Assembly (NCBI GenBank): GCA_000277445.1
Contig: AJWJ01000031.1
Location: 20,925 to 84,924, forward strand
Direction of reading: 5' to 3'
Source of the DNA: Polysphondylium violaceum
Taxonomy: Eukaryota > Evosea > Eumycetozoa > Dictyosteliales > Dictyosteliaceae
DNA length: 64,000 bases
The position numbers and the translations under genes are program-made. The notes beneath the pieces were generated by a model. The model had not been told where the DNA came from and searched no databases. It worked only from the letters and a program-made list of their open reading frames with translations. Numbering within the stretch: the stretch's first letter is position 1; every line of letters starts with the position of its first letter. This document shows, piece after piece, positions 43,159 to 54,010 of this stretch.

Positions 43159-45414
43159 TTAAATTGGACGAGGAGGAGGACTAAATGCAGATGCTCTTGG
43201 TAAAGAATTTAAATTTTTACTCTTTGTTTTATCTGGACATCGAGATAAAGATTGAATTGGTTTCTTTCTAGATGTTCTAGTAGGAACACCAAGTGGTCTA
43301 GTATCTTGAAATGAAATACCATCAACAATTGGACTATAGGTATTGTTATTATTAATATTATTATTAATATTATTATTGTTACTACTTGTGAATGCTGGTG
43401 AAAATGCTGAGGATGTTGTCGATGGTGATATAGACGATGATTTTTTATTTTGTACAACTGATTTACAATTCTCTCCAAACAACATTAATAAAGGATCTGG
43501 TGCTGTACACTATAATGATATTAATATTAATAAGGGTACTAAACAATAATAATAATAAACTCTATTACATACTCTAACTCTTTCCAAAAGATCAACTTTT
43601 CCTTGAATTGATTTTGTTTGTAAAATAACTTGTTGAATCTCTTTATCCAACTCTTCTTCAAACTCTTCAATATCCATATTCTTTAGAGAGTTTAATATTT
43701 GTGCAGTTATAAAAGAATTTGAATTGTGTTTGGAGTATTGTTGTTGTTGTTGATGTTGGTGTTGCTGGTATTGTTGTTGATGTTGGTGTAGATATTGTTG
43801 ATTATAATGTTGTTGCTGTTGTTGCTGATTATAATGTTGTTGTAAAAGTTGTTGATGTTGATAGTATTGTTGTTGTTGATGATAGAGTTTGTGATTGGTG
43901 TATTGGTGGTTGGCGTTGTTGTTATTATTTACAATATAGTTTTGTTGTTGATTGAGTGATATAAATGTCATTGGATCAACAGATTTTCTTCTCGGTGCTT
44001 TAGAGATTGACGAAGACGACGTCGAGGGTGAAGATACCAAAGAAACAGATGTTGAACTATAATGTTGTGGAATAGGCTGTAATCCAGCGCTTAATACAGG
44101 TGAAGAAAGATATGTTGTTGTGGTGGTTGTTGTTGCTGCTGGACTATTGTTGTTGCTATTATTATTACTACTGCTACTGATGCTATAATGGTGAAGATTG
44201 GAGGTCGATGAATGTTGAAGTTTGGGTGAATTGATTGGTATTCTTGTTGTCGATTTCTTTGAATTGGTGATGGGTGATGTTACATATTGCTGTTGTGATG
44301 GCGATGACGATGATAATGATGGAGGTGATTGAAGGTGATGTTGATTTAAAAGTAGTTGTAACTGTTGTTGTTGCTGTTGTTGTAATTGTTGGTTTTTTAA
44401 ATTACTCAAATTCTTCATAACAGATACAGTATCTGATTTGGAACGATTGTGCTTTACAACTGGACGATTTAATGGTGATTGTTGGAGTGGAGTAACCTGT
44501 TGTTGTTGTTGCTGCTGTTGGACTTGTATTGGTGGGGATTGAATGAGAAGCGATGGAATAGGTGGTGATGTGCCATGAGGTGATGGGGTCGAGTTGGAGG
44601 ACGAAGGAACTGCAACAGTACTGCTACTACCAATGCTAGATGATAGTGGCGTAGTGATAGATGGTGATGTGCCTATTTCATTGTTGTTGCTATTTGTTCT
44701 TGAATTAAACTCATGCTCGAGTATCTTTTGTTTAATTAAAAGCTCTCTTTCTCTTTGAAGTATTGCTTCTCTCTTTTCCTTGATAATTTGGTTCAATTTC
44801 TCGATGGGTTGTTGTTTGCCTACTTGTGTGTCCCATGATACTGCTCTTCTATGATTGATATCCTTTAGCTCCCTTGTTCTAGGTGATGCAGGTGGTGATG
44901 ATTTATTACCATTTACATCCATATGATGTTGTGGTGGAATGGGTATAGGTATCGATAACGATAAAGGTTGTTGTTGTTGCTGTGGTGCAATAAATAGTAA
45001 AGGATCGATGGGAGGTTTCTTTTTTCGACCTGTTGTAGAGGGGGACCATGTTCTATGACTATTATTACTATTATTACCATTACTAATACTGTAATTACTA
45101 TTATTATAATTATTATTACTTAATATACCTATGGTTGGACTTTTAACAAGGGATATCGATGATGGGGGTGAAAGATTAGCTGTATAGAGTATAGTTGTAG
45201 GCGATCTAGCGTTGATTGTGGGCAATACATTTACATTTGGATTGATAGTCAATGGTGAAGTTTGTGTTGGTGGCAAGAGATACTGATTGGCAGGTGGTGA
45301 GTGATAGAGTATAGGTTTGGATGGCAATCCATGTGAATTTGATCTCTTGTGTGATCGTTTCATAGTGATAGGTTGTGATGGACTATTATTATTATTAATA
45401 TTACTATTCATCAT
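43159..45414 (-). CDS. Q/N/S-rich protein with coiled coil and phospho-motifs
   Basis: Two exons (45414-43573 and 43509-43159) encode 730 residues; the join at a gtatgt donor yields LLERVR-CTAPDPLLMLFG. The chain is mostly low complexity with long Gln runs. A coiled coil near 210-245 (IEKLNQIIKEKREAILQRER) and an acidic helix near 570-610 (MDIEEFEEELDKEIQQVILQ) are the only ordered parts. Basic Ser motifs recur (KRSHKRSNSHG, HRRAVSWD, KHNRSKSDT, APRRKSVD), and a D-P-[LM]-x-[FM] motif recurs three times after basic residues or Pro. It may be a scaffold bound by 14-3-3. Family not recognised. Confidence 0.65.
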
Positions 45415-46453
45415 GTATTAATTAATTGGATTGATTGATCAAATCAATGAGTGAGTTGGTGATATTATTTCAATAATAAAATAAATAAATAAATATCTTT
45501 TTCCCTAATGCTCCTTCTCCTTCTTCTCTTTACTTTTTCGATCGATATGTTATGATGCTGTTGTTATTATTATGACTGTTGTTGTGTATGTTTAATACGT
45601 GTGTGTAAATATATGAAATTATGTGAATCTAAAATTCAATGATCATCTCCTTTAACTACTACTACTACTATTATCTACGACTACTATTATCTCTAATACT
45701 TTTATGTATTATATGTATTCTGTTGTTATTATTGTAACTATTGTTATTAGATTTTTTATAATTGTTTATCTCTATTTGATGTCCATCCAGAAAATTAAAA
45801 AATTATTTTTTTTTTTAAAAATTTTATTTTTTTGTTTTTTTCTTTTTGGCTCTCATTCATATGAGAGGGGGGTGAAGGGTGGGGGTGGTGATGAAACAAT
45901 TTACCACACTCTCTTATTCAGAGATACTAATTCATATCTACAAATAGACAAATACTCTCACTACTAACATTCACACACAGTGTCTCAATTAGTTTGTGAT
46001 ATTTGTGTTATTATAAACTATGATATAATATGATATATATGATATGATATGGATAAATTTGACATTGCATGCGGGTCATACACCACAACAATAACAATAA
46101 TAAATGATATTGGTTTCAATTTTGTTTCTATATTATTTGCACCTCTTTTTTTGAGATATATTAATTTTTTTTTTTTTTTTGTATTTTTTGAAAAATTGCG
46201 CGCATCCACAAAGGATTCTCCATGCAGAGTCATCAACAATTACCACATCATCACCTTTCATCAATTAGCTAAGTGAGAATAGTAGAGAAATTACAGAGAA
46301 GAGATTAAAGATACAATAGACAATTCTATCTATCTGCTCCCCACACAACACCCACCAGGATTTATTTACCACCCACCCCCATATACAGACCATACATATA
46401 CACAAATACTATTATATAAATTATCAATCACACTCATCATATACTACCACAAC
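45415..46453. promoter_or_regulatory. Divergent intergenic region
   Basis: Separates the minus-strand Q/N-rich gene and the plus-strand ARL6IP1-like gene, so it should hold both promoters. A/T-rich with ACT triplets near 45655-45690, poly-T and a G-rich patch near 45865-45892. No defined site. Confidence 0.4.
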
Positions 46454-47555
46454 ATGTCAAATATACTCCACAAAAAACAACAATTTAAAAAACAATTGGA
46501 AGACTCTTTTAAGGAGCACGAGAGTGCAGTGAAATACTTTAGGAGTGTGATGCTCTGGAAGAGACCCATAGATTTTGGTGTATTGTTTATTATCACCTCT
46601 GCTATTTTATATTACATTTCAAACATAAACATATCCACAGTGTCTTTTGTTGGTTTCTTTGTGGCCTTTATTCTGGTCTCTCATACCCTTTTCTTAAATT
46701 TCAACTTTAAATTCATTACAAAGTTTGTTGTAAGTAGTCAGATTAATAGAGATGACAATGATCGGTGTGTCTAACTATTACTATAGCCAAATCAAAGCAC
46801 AGCTGAAGGTTACAGTGATGTAATCAATCTTATTGTTAGTTTGAAATTTGAGTTTAGTGAATCAATCTCAGAATTGAATAGATTTAGAGCAATTAATCCT
46901 ACAAAGGTATGTATAGTGTATTAATCGTAGGACGTTGATGATTGAGACAATCATGATGGGCATATTCTCATTCCTCTCTTTTTATTATAGTTTAATATTC
47001 AAGCAACCATTGTTTGTTTAGTACTTGGAGTTATTGGAATTTATGTTTCAGGTTATACTTTATTCGCCTTTGCTGGTAAATATCTTTCATTGATATATTA
47101 TGTATTTTGTACAAAACTCTAACCAAACAACAACTATTTTTCGTCTAGTCTACACTTTATTAATGGCACCAGGAGTATTGTACAACAGAAATCAAAATGA
47201 TTTTGTCAGCAATACAATTAAATCTGCTCAACCAATCATTGACAATGTCGCACAATTGGCTCAATCTCTTTATTCTAAAATTACAGATGCATTAGTGAGC
47301 TCACCTCAACCAATTCCAGGAAAACCATCATCGTCATCATCAACCGCACAAAATATTAAGAATAACATCAATAATACAGTCAATAACAATACCAATAGCA
47401 ATACTGGTTCAAATGATAGCAATTATGTTCAATCTACCTTCCAAACTGTACAAAATATCAATAACCAATATCCCGCAGCCCAGCAACAACCCAGCAGATA
47501 TGCAAATGATTACTATGATGAATATCAACATCAAGGATTAAAGAAAAGAAATTAA
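46454..47555 (+). CDS. ARL6IP1/reticulon-homology-like ER protein
   Basis: Four exons (46454-46729, 46787-46906, 46991-47075, 47149-47555) encode 295 residues. Two pairs of long hydrophobic segments (DFGVLFIITSAILYYISNIN, then VSFVGFFVAFILVSHTLFL; FNIQATIVCLVLGVIGIYVS, then YTLFAFAVYTLLMAPGVLYN) surround a helical loop (DVINLIVSLKFEFSESISEL). This is the reticulon-homology hairpin layout, and WKRP, near-APG and the loop spacing resemble ARL6IP1 or FAM134-like proteins. Such proteins bend ER tubules. A Ser/Asn-rich cytosolic tail with YDEYQHQGLKKRN end follows; I cannot see a clear LIR motif. Moderately sure of family. Confidence 0.65.
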
Positions 47556-47759
47556 ATTTATATAATCTATGATATACAGATGACAACAGATAGACAAATA
47601 GACAAATAGACAAATAGATCAACACAACACAGCACCAATGTATATACATTTGTATACGAGTCTTGTTTATTACAACAAATAAATAAATAGATAGAGAAAA
47701 TAAAATACCTCTATTTTATCACATACATATTACATATTACATGTTTAAGCGCGGGTACA

Positions 47760-49568
47760 CTACATGGTAGGAGTGGACGACGATGAAGATGACTTATTGA
47801 TAAACTTGAATAGATCCATGATGGGGATAGCATCCATCTTTTTATCGGTATCCTTTTCCTTTTCATCAAGTTTTTTGAGAAAGACGAGTAATGCGATCGT
47901 AATAAAGGCGGAAAGAACTAGTGTCCACATGGAGAGATTGTAGTTGCCGGTGGCTTGTTTAAAGGCCGAGAGAAAGAGAGGGAATAGTACAATACCGGCA
48001 TTGTAAGAGGTCGAGATGAGGCCAAACGATGTGCCTGTCACATTGGCATCGACCAATGTAGGCACAGAGCTATAGACTGCATTGCTAAACAGCCCGTATC
48101 CCAGACCACTGATAATGATAAATGGCATTGGAACGACAGATGCCGGTGTAATGATGACCAACACAATACCAAAGCCCATCACAAAGGCACCGATGCCCAT
48201 CGAGAGTATCTTTCGTCGTAACTTTTTATTAATCCAGCCAAACACTGGCGAACATGCCCCCGTGCACAGGGTCTCTGCGGCCATCATCAGTGCCGCGGTC
48301 GTGTCCGAGTATCCGTATTTCTCGATGACCATGTCTGTGCAAATAATGTCAAATCCAAAGAAAGAGCTGTATCCAAAGAACGCAATGACAATCACCAGCC
48401 ACATTCTACTGGATATCAGCCTGACCAGCTTAAATGCTTGCTTGAGTTGTTGGAATACGATAACGATTTTCATTTGTTGTTGTTGCTGTTGCTGCTGGTG
48501 AATTTGGTCTTGGTGATCGGCGCCGTCGATATAGTCCTCTTCGTCAAGGTCCACCTCTAGAAGATTGTCGCCCCCAAGTGTGGGAGAACCAGCCCCGGTC
48601 ATATCGCCTGTTTCTTGGTCCTTCAACAACTTGTGTTGGTCGAGTTTGGGCGAGCCCGCAAACACCAATTTCTTGGAAAAGATGATAAACAGCAGATTGA
48701 GGATAAACGAGATGATGGCAATCAAGGCCACGACCCATTCTGTCATGGGCAGACTGCCGAGCATCGCATACATGCTGGGCAACACGCCAAAGGCAAACAA
48801 ACTCCCAAACTGCACCCACGCCGACTCCAGCCCAATGATGAGCGATATCTCTTTGGCGGGATACCATTCAGTGATAAAACAATTGACACACACCAGCAGA
48901 CTCTCACCCCCGATGCCGAGCAATATCCTCGACAGCAAAAGCACAGAATACGTGGGTGGTGTGGTCGACAGTGCCGCAAATATTGCAGACAGCGTCATGA
49001 TGCCTGAGAATATAATACTGCATCGGTTACTGCCATACATATCGATCACGATACCGCCCAAAAACACCATAAATAGATTGGGAAGTGCATACACTGTATA
49101 TAGATTACCAAATTGAGTTGGCGATAAATTAAAATAATTATCTGCATTGGTTTAAGGTAGTTTTTTAGCTAGATTAGAATATACTAACAAAACAGGAAAG
49201 GATATCCCTTATCAAGCATACTTACTAAATACTTTGACCATCGATGTGGGGTTATTGTATGACAAATATAGAGGAAAGCCTAGATTGATAATCAAAAAGG
49301 TAACGATTATTTTCTTTTTCTCGTTCTTTAAAAAGTTTAAAATGCTTTGTATCTTGTTTGTCGATTTTATGTTATGTTTGAATTCAGTCGGTGTTGAAGT
49401 ATCATTATTATGTGTATCTTGTTGCTCTTGCAGAGTATCTATATTTGCAACCAAAGATTCTTTCATATCATCCTTGCTGTCCAACACTGTCATTGACGAA
49501 AGTATTATATCTGCCCCCTTGTCATCCTCTGTTGAGGTCGATGAGGAATAGTCGTCTCTATAGTCCAT
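47760..49568 (-). CDS. Major facilitator superfamily transporter, MFSD1-like
   Basis: Two exons (49568-49226 and 49141-47760) encode 574 residues. About 12 hydrophobic helices. The first helix IIVTFLIINLGFPLYLSYNNP, then YALPNLFMVFLGGIVIDMYG, SRILLGIGGESLLVCVNCFI and EWYPAKEISLIIGLESAWVQ match MFSD1, a lysosomal dipeptide exporter. A Gln-rich central loop lies between helices 6 and 7. The N-terminus is acidic and Ser-rich and may hold sorting signals. Codons in the middle (48.2-49.0 kb) are C-rich. Substrate in this organism is not established. Confidence 0.8.
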
Positions 49569-50140
49569 TACAATTATTGTTTATATTATTTGCAAAGACA
49601 CAAACAATAATCTATCGATAAATATCTATCTATAAATATATATTAAATAAAACAGTCTGTGTTTCTGTATGTGAATGTCAATCAAACAAGAATAAAGCGT
49701 ATAAACGAATAAATCTGATTCTTGTGTGTTTGGTGTGGTATTTAAAAAAATCTTGTTATCAACGACAATGCAAAACACACACACTAACCCCTGATTATTA
49801 TAAAAATAAAAAGGACACACACAACTAAAAAAGTAAACTAAACGATTTAAGTTATTTGTGTTGTTGTTGTTTTTGCAGAGTGCACCATTTTTTGGGGAAG
49901 GCTTTTTTTAAAAATTTATTTTTATTTTTATTTAAATTTTAAAATACCATATCTCCCTGGTACTCAAATGAAATCTAATCAAGGGATTTGTGTTTTTCCT
50001 TTAAAAAAAGTATGCCCCGCTTTTTTTATTGTTTGTATAAATTTCAACACCAAACGTATCTCAAGAACTCTTGAGTACAATGTTTGAATGATCTTTACAA
50101 ACAATCAATCACAATGTGCTATGGGCAAAGTTTTAAAAAC

Positions 50141-50380
50141 AAAAGAACCATCTTCATTAACGATGTTTTCCGTTCAGTAATTTCAGTGTACAAATTTCTA
50201 GAATATGAGAAGCAATGTTGTTTTCAATATCCAACTGATTGTGGCTTGAGCAAACAATTGCTCAAACTGATATCAACCAACGTTTCTTCAAATTCTCTCT
50301 TTCCTTCTTAAACATATTCTAGAAACTTGTAAAGTAGTATTTCCGAACGGAAAAAATCATTAATGAAATGGTTCTTATGT
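50141..50380. repeat. Fold-back inverted repeat with about 67-bp arms
   Basis: Left arm 50141-50207 and right arm 50313-50380 are imperfect reverse complements, with near-identical blocks AAGAACCAT, TTCATTAA, CCGTTC and TTTCTAGAATATG in matching order. The 105-bp spacer holds its own 8-bp stem (TTGAGCAA..TTGCTCAA, 50246-50265). It could be a MITE-like element, an inverted gene scrap or a hairpin RNA source. Confidence 0.75.
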
Positions 50381-50606
50381 TTATTAGCAGTAATGACAAA
50401 TTTTCATTGTCGGTGTTGTGTAGAGATCGTTTAATAGATATAATAGTAATAATGATAGTGTCTGTAATATTATTGATATATATTTTAAAATCATAGGAGA
50501 TCAAATCAAAGTATTACAAAAGTTTGAATTGAATTAAAATATAGATAAATTCAATTTAAAGCTAATTAAACATTCAAGAGTTTGTTTCAATTTGAGATAA
50601 CTCAAT

Positions 50607-50735
50607 ATGAAACATATCAAAGACTTTCTATTCAAACAAGAAGATCCAAATAATAGTGACCGAACATTTACTATTAGTGGATTAGCAGGTACTGTTAGAC
50701 AAGATTGCTATCTTTCTGTTCAACTTTGGAATTAA
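50607..50735 (+). CDS. Small ORF of unknown function
   Basis: A 42-codon ORF (MKHIKDFLFKQEDPNNSDRT ... LSVQLWN) starts at an ATG with an A/T-rich leader. Its mixed composition looks protein-like, but no homologue is recognised and it could be a fragment. Confidence 0.2.
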   Translation: MKHIKDFLFKQEDPNNSDRTFTISGLAGTVRQDCYLSVQLWN

Positions 50736-50907
50736 AGATTTTGTGAAATTAATTTTAATTTGATTTAACAAACAATAGATCAAGAAACTTCAAAGATTTA
50801 GGAATTAAAAAAAAAGTAATAAATTAAAATAGATTTGTATGTCATTGCTGGTGAGATCATCATAGATATTTTGATTTGTGATGATAAAGATTTCTTTGTT
50901 TAGTCCT

Positions 50908-51045
50908 ACGGAGTCTATGGTGGTAAAACATGCCGGGAAAAAAAAATCGACTATGACGCCCCTCTCTAAGCTCAAAGCCCTTTGGGATTTTTCTTGTGCC
51001 CCGAAAGTAAAAAGATATTTTCATACATTCAGCGGAGTTTTTTTA
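50908..51045 (+). ncRNA. GC-rich patch ending in T run, possible ncRNA
   Basis: Within A/T DNA this stretch has many G/C blocks (CCTACGGAGTC, CATGCCGGG, GACGCCCCTCTC, CCCTTTGGG, GTGCCCCG) and ends GCGGAG followed by seven T. CCCTTTGGG can form a tight stem. It does not match a known RNA that I can recall. It could alternatively be a 5' UTR or promoter part of the gene at 51221. Confidence 0.25.
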
Positions 51046-51220
51046 TATTTAATTTATTTTTTTTGATTTTTATTTTCAATTCAATTTGATTTGTTTTTTT
51101 TCAAGGAGGCGCAATGTCAACTACTGAGCAGTTGGGACGCACTCTTTTATTTTAGAAATTTTCATCTTTTTTGTTGATAGTGTTGTATAGGTTCACAGAA
51201 CAACACATTTTAATAACAAG

Positions 51221-53660
51221 ATGGATAAATGTAAAATAGCCATATTCTTGATTGGTGGACTGGTAGTCATCGGTGGATTTGCTCTGTTCATTGTATCGTT
51301 GCTAGTGTTTCCCAATCTTATCGAAAATAAAATTAATAGTACTATTTTCTCCAAAGTTATTGTTGATTCACCTGTGCGTATAGATAATAGGAGTTGTTAT
51401 ACTGAGCAGAATGTAATATACTAATATAAAAATACTATAGGATTCATTCCAATATTCCGACTGGGCAGGTGAAAATTCAGTAAACAATTACTTTTTACAA
51501 TATTACTATGCTTGGAATTTAGTATGTATAGGTTAGTCAAACATTAGTGATAATCCTTGTGATATTAATATTCTCAATCAATCATTATATTATTAGACCA
51601 ACCCAAATGATGTAATTTTAGGTAAAAAACCAATATATGAGAGTGTCGGACCATTTAATTATAGATACAACTGGGAATACTTGAATGTTAGTTTCTCTGA
51701 CAATGGCAACTTGGCACAATATTCACAGAAAAAGACATACACCTATGACGGCACCACCTATCCAGGTCTTGATCCAAGTCAGGTATCAATTACCAATCTC
51801 AATCCTGCCTATTTAGGCCTCATGCTCCAATTTGCACCATTGGCTGCCCAATTCCAACTCTCTTCAGAGGATTTGTTGTTTATTGTTGGTGGATCAGGTC
51901 AGATGAATCAGTTTTTGCAATTCTTTAACAGCAAGAACTTTACCAGCGTCGCCTACTTTGTCAGCAATCCTGTACTTTATAATAAATCATTCCAAGCATT
52001 AAACACTTCACTTGTGGGAGTCGTTGCCAACCCCGTGGAATATATCTACCAGCAATGGGCCAACGCCACCGCCATCCCCGCCCAAGGCGCCTCGTGGAAC
52101 GGTATGTTGACATCTTTGGCCTCAGGCCAACCCTCAGGCATCAGCATGAAGTCGGCCCAATTGATTTTCAATGCCAGCAACCCATACTCGATCCTCAACG
52201 ACGCCGGCCTCAATGTGTGGATCAGTGCCTATTTCCAAGACGGCCCATCCATTAAATCTCTTATCGACAATCTCGGTCTCAGTGCCAGTCAATTGGATGT
52301 CGTCATGAGCTGGTGGGTCAGTATCTTGGGCTCAACACTCACCACCCCCTACTTTACCGCCCAATGCAATATCCCAGACCTCGAGCTCCTCGGTGTCTGC
52401 CAATTTATCAACTTGATTCCATTACAGGGCAAATCAATTGCCACACTCACCTATGTCGGCCAGCCATACACCATTGCCGGCTCACCTGTCGAGATTGCCT
52501 CGTTTAGCTCCCCCCTAACCATGACCCCACAACAAGCCCAACAAAACATCTTTTCAGGTCCTCTCAGCATCCTCGGTGCCATTGGCATTGGCGAGATGTT
52601 TAATGCCTCGACCAGCGGCAACTACACTGCATGGAACATCAGTGTCTCTGACGGTGGCAATATTGTCGGCTACTTTTCCCAAGGTATTTCGCCCACCTAT
52701 ACCGCCCAGTCTGTGCAAGCACTCTACAACAACACTGGTGGCTTCATCACCACCCGTACCGTCGACCAATGGTTGTGGAACTGCGAAGACGTATTGTTAG
52801 ACTTCTTGGGCATCGTCCAAAACTGCGGTCTCCAACAAAACGGCACCATCTCCAAGCCAACGACCATCAACACTGGCAAAAACAATCCATACCTCACCAA
52901 CACAGTCACCATCTACCAGACCCAAACCAATCTCACAGCCTGGAACGGCACCGTCGCCCCCGCCGGCTACACCGAGTCTGGCCAATTCGCACCCAACGTC
53001 CCAGTGCAACAGAACCTCACCATCTTTGACGAAAACGTGTTGAGACCCCTCAACCTGACCTACGCCTACAACACCTCGGTCGATGGCATCCAGACCTGCA
53101 GATACTACCTCAACAACAACAGTTTCCCTGTTGATCCCCTCTTTTACAACAGCATTGCAGGCTTTGCCAATCTCACCAGCGTACAAAACCTCACTGTGTT
53201 TGTCACTCTCTGGGACATGTACGAGGTCGATGCCAACTACTCGACCGCACGTATCGACGGCCTCTCTCCATCCTACGAAAACGCCTCAATCCCACTTGAC
53301 CTCGAGCCCATCACCGGCAATGCCCTCTACTACAACCTCAAGCTCCAGCTCAATCTCCTCGTACCCAACAACACCTGGTTTGCCGACCAGATCGTCTCGC
53401 CCTCTCCCTACGCCTCCTTCCCCCAAGACATCTACCTTCCCATCTTCAAGATTGGCCAGACTGCCAATCCCGGCCAGTCATCAATCAATCTCCTCAAATC
53501 CCAATTCAAACAGATGAAAACCGCCCGAATCGCACCCGTGGCCGTCGGCGCTGTCGTGGGCTCGCTCATGGTCGTCTTGGGCATCTTGATCTCTGTCTTG
53601 ATATTCCACAGACGTGAGCAACGTAAGCAACACCAAGGCTATCTTGCCATTAATGGTTAA
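51221..53660 (+). CDS. CD36/LIMP-2 family lysosomal membrane protein (copy 1)
   Basis: Three exons (51221-51373, 51441-51521, 51597-53660) encode 765 residues. An N-terminal membrane anchor (IAIFLIGGLVVIGGFALFIV) and a C-terminal one (VAVGAVVGSLMVVLGILISV) flank a large glycosylated lumenal loop with family blocks YYYAWNLTNPNDVI, KPIYESVGPFNYRY and YLGLMLQFAP, and many N-x-[ST] sites. The cytosolic tail ends in GYLAING, a Y-x-x-phi lysosomal sorting signal. Dictyostelid homologues (Lmp proteins) act in phagocytosis and lysosome function. From about 52.0 kb on, codons are strongly C-ending, unlike its tandem paralogue at 54011. Assignment to a specific lmp gene is not made. Confidence 0.88.
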
Positions 53661-54010
53661 TCGAAAATAAATAGAAATGTATATTTATAATATTTATAGA
53701 TATATCTATATTAAATTTAATTTATTACTATTTTTATTCAGAAACATTTCATCCATCAACTTTTCCACTCACACACACCCACACACTATTCAATATATTT
53801 ATTTTATTTTTTTTATTTTCTATAGAAACGAATATAAATTAACCCCCAATCAACAGCAATAACTATCATTTTTCTTTTTTAGTTTCAAATATAATCATTA
53901 TTTTGTGTGTGTGTTATCTATCTGTTTCATATCTTTATATGATTGATTATTACGAAAAAAAGAAATTATTATTGATGCGTGTATCTCTTAGAGATTAATT
54001 AATTTTCACA
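53661..54010. other. Spacer between the LIMP-2-like paralogues
   Basis: A/T-rich with CA-rich tract near 53767-53785; carries the 3' end of copy 1 and promoter of copy 2. No gene. Confidence 0.5.

Larger units (their letters stand above)
49569..51220. other. Spacer with a fold-back element and GC-rich patches
   Basis: No confident gene. It contains the inverted repeat 50141-50380, a small ORF at 50607-50735, and two GC-rich patches (50908-51045 and 51104-51150) just before the first LIMP-2-like gene. Confidence 0.45.

Noticed and set aside
45704-45967. 87-codon ORF in the divergent promoter
   Set aside because: Phe/Lys runs from T and A tracts; no coding character.
48544-49116. Overlapping ORFs on both strands within the MFS gene
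   Set aside because: Shadows of the GC-rich part of the transporter exon.
49626-49820. Minus-strand 64-codon ORF
   Set aside because: No start context or domain; A/T spacer upstream of the MFS gene.
50084-50311. Plus-strand 75-codon ORF (KNKRTIFINDVFRSVISVYK)
   Set aside because: It lies across the left arm of the fold-back repeat and has no ATG-led context with a homologue; treated as part of that repeat.
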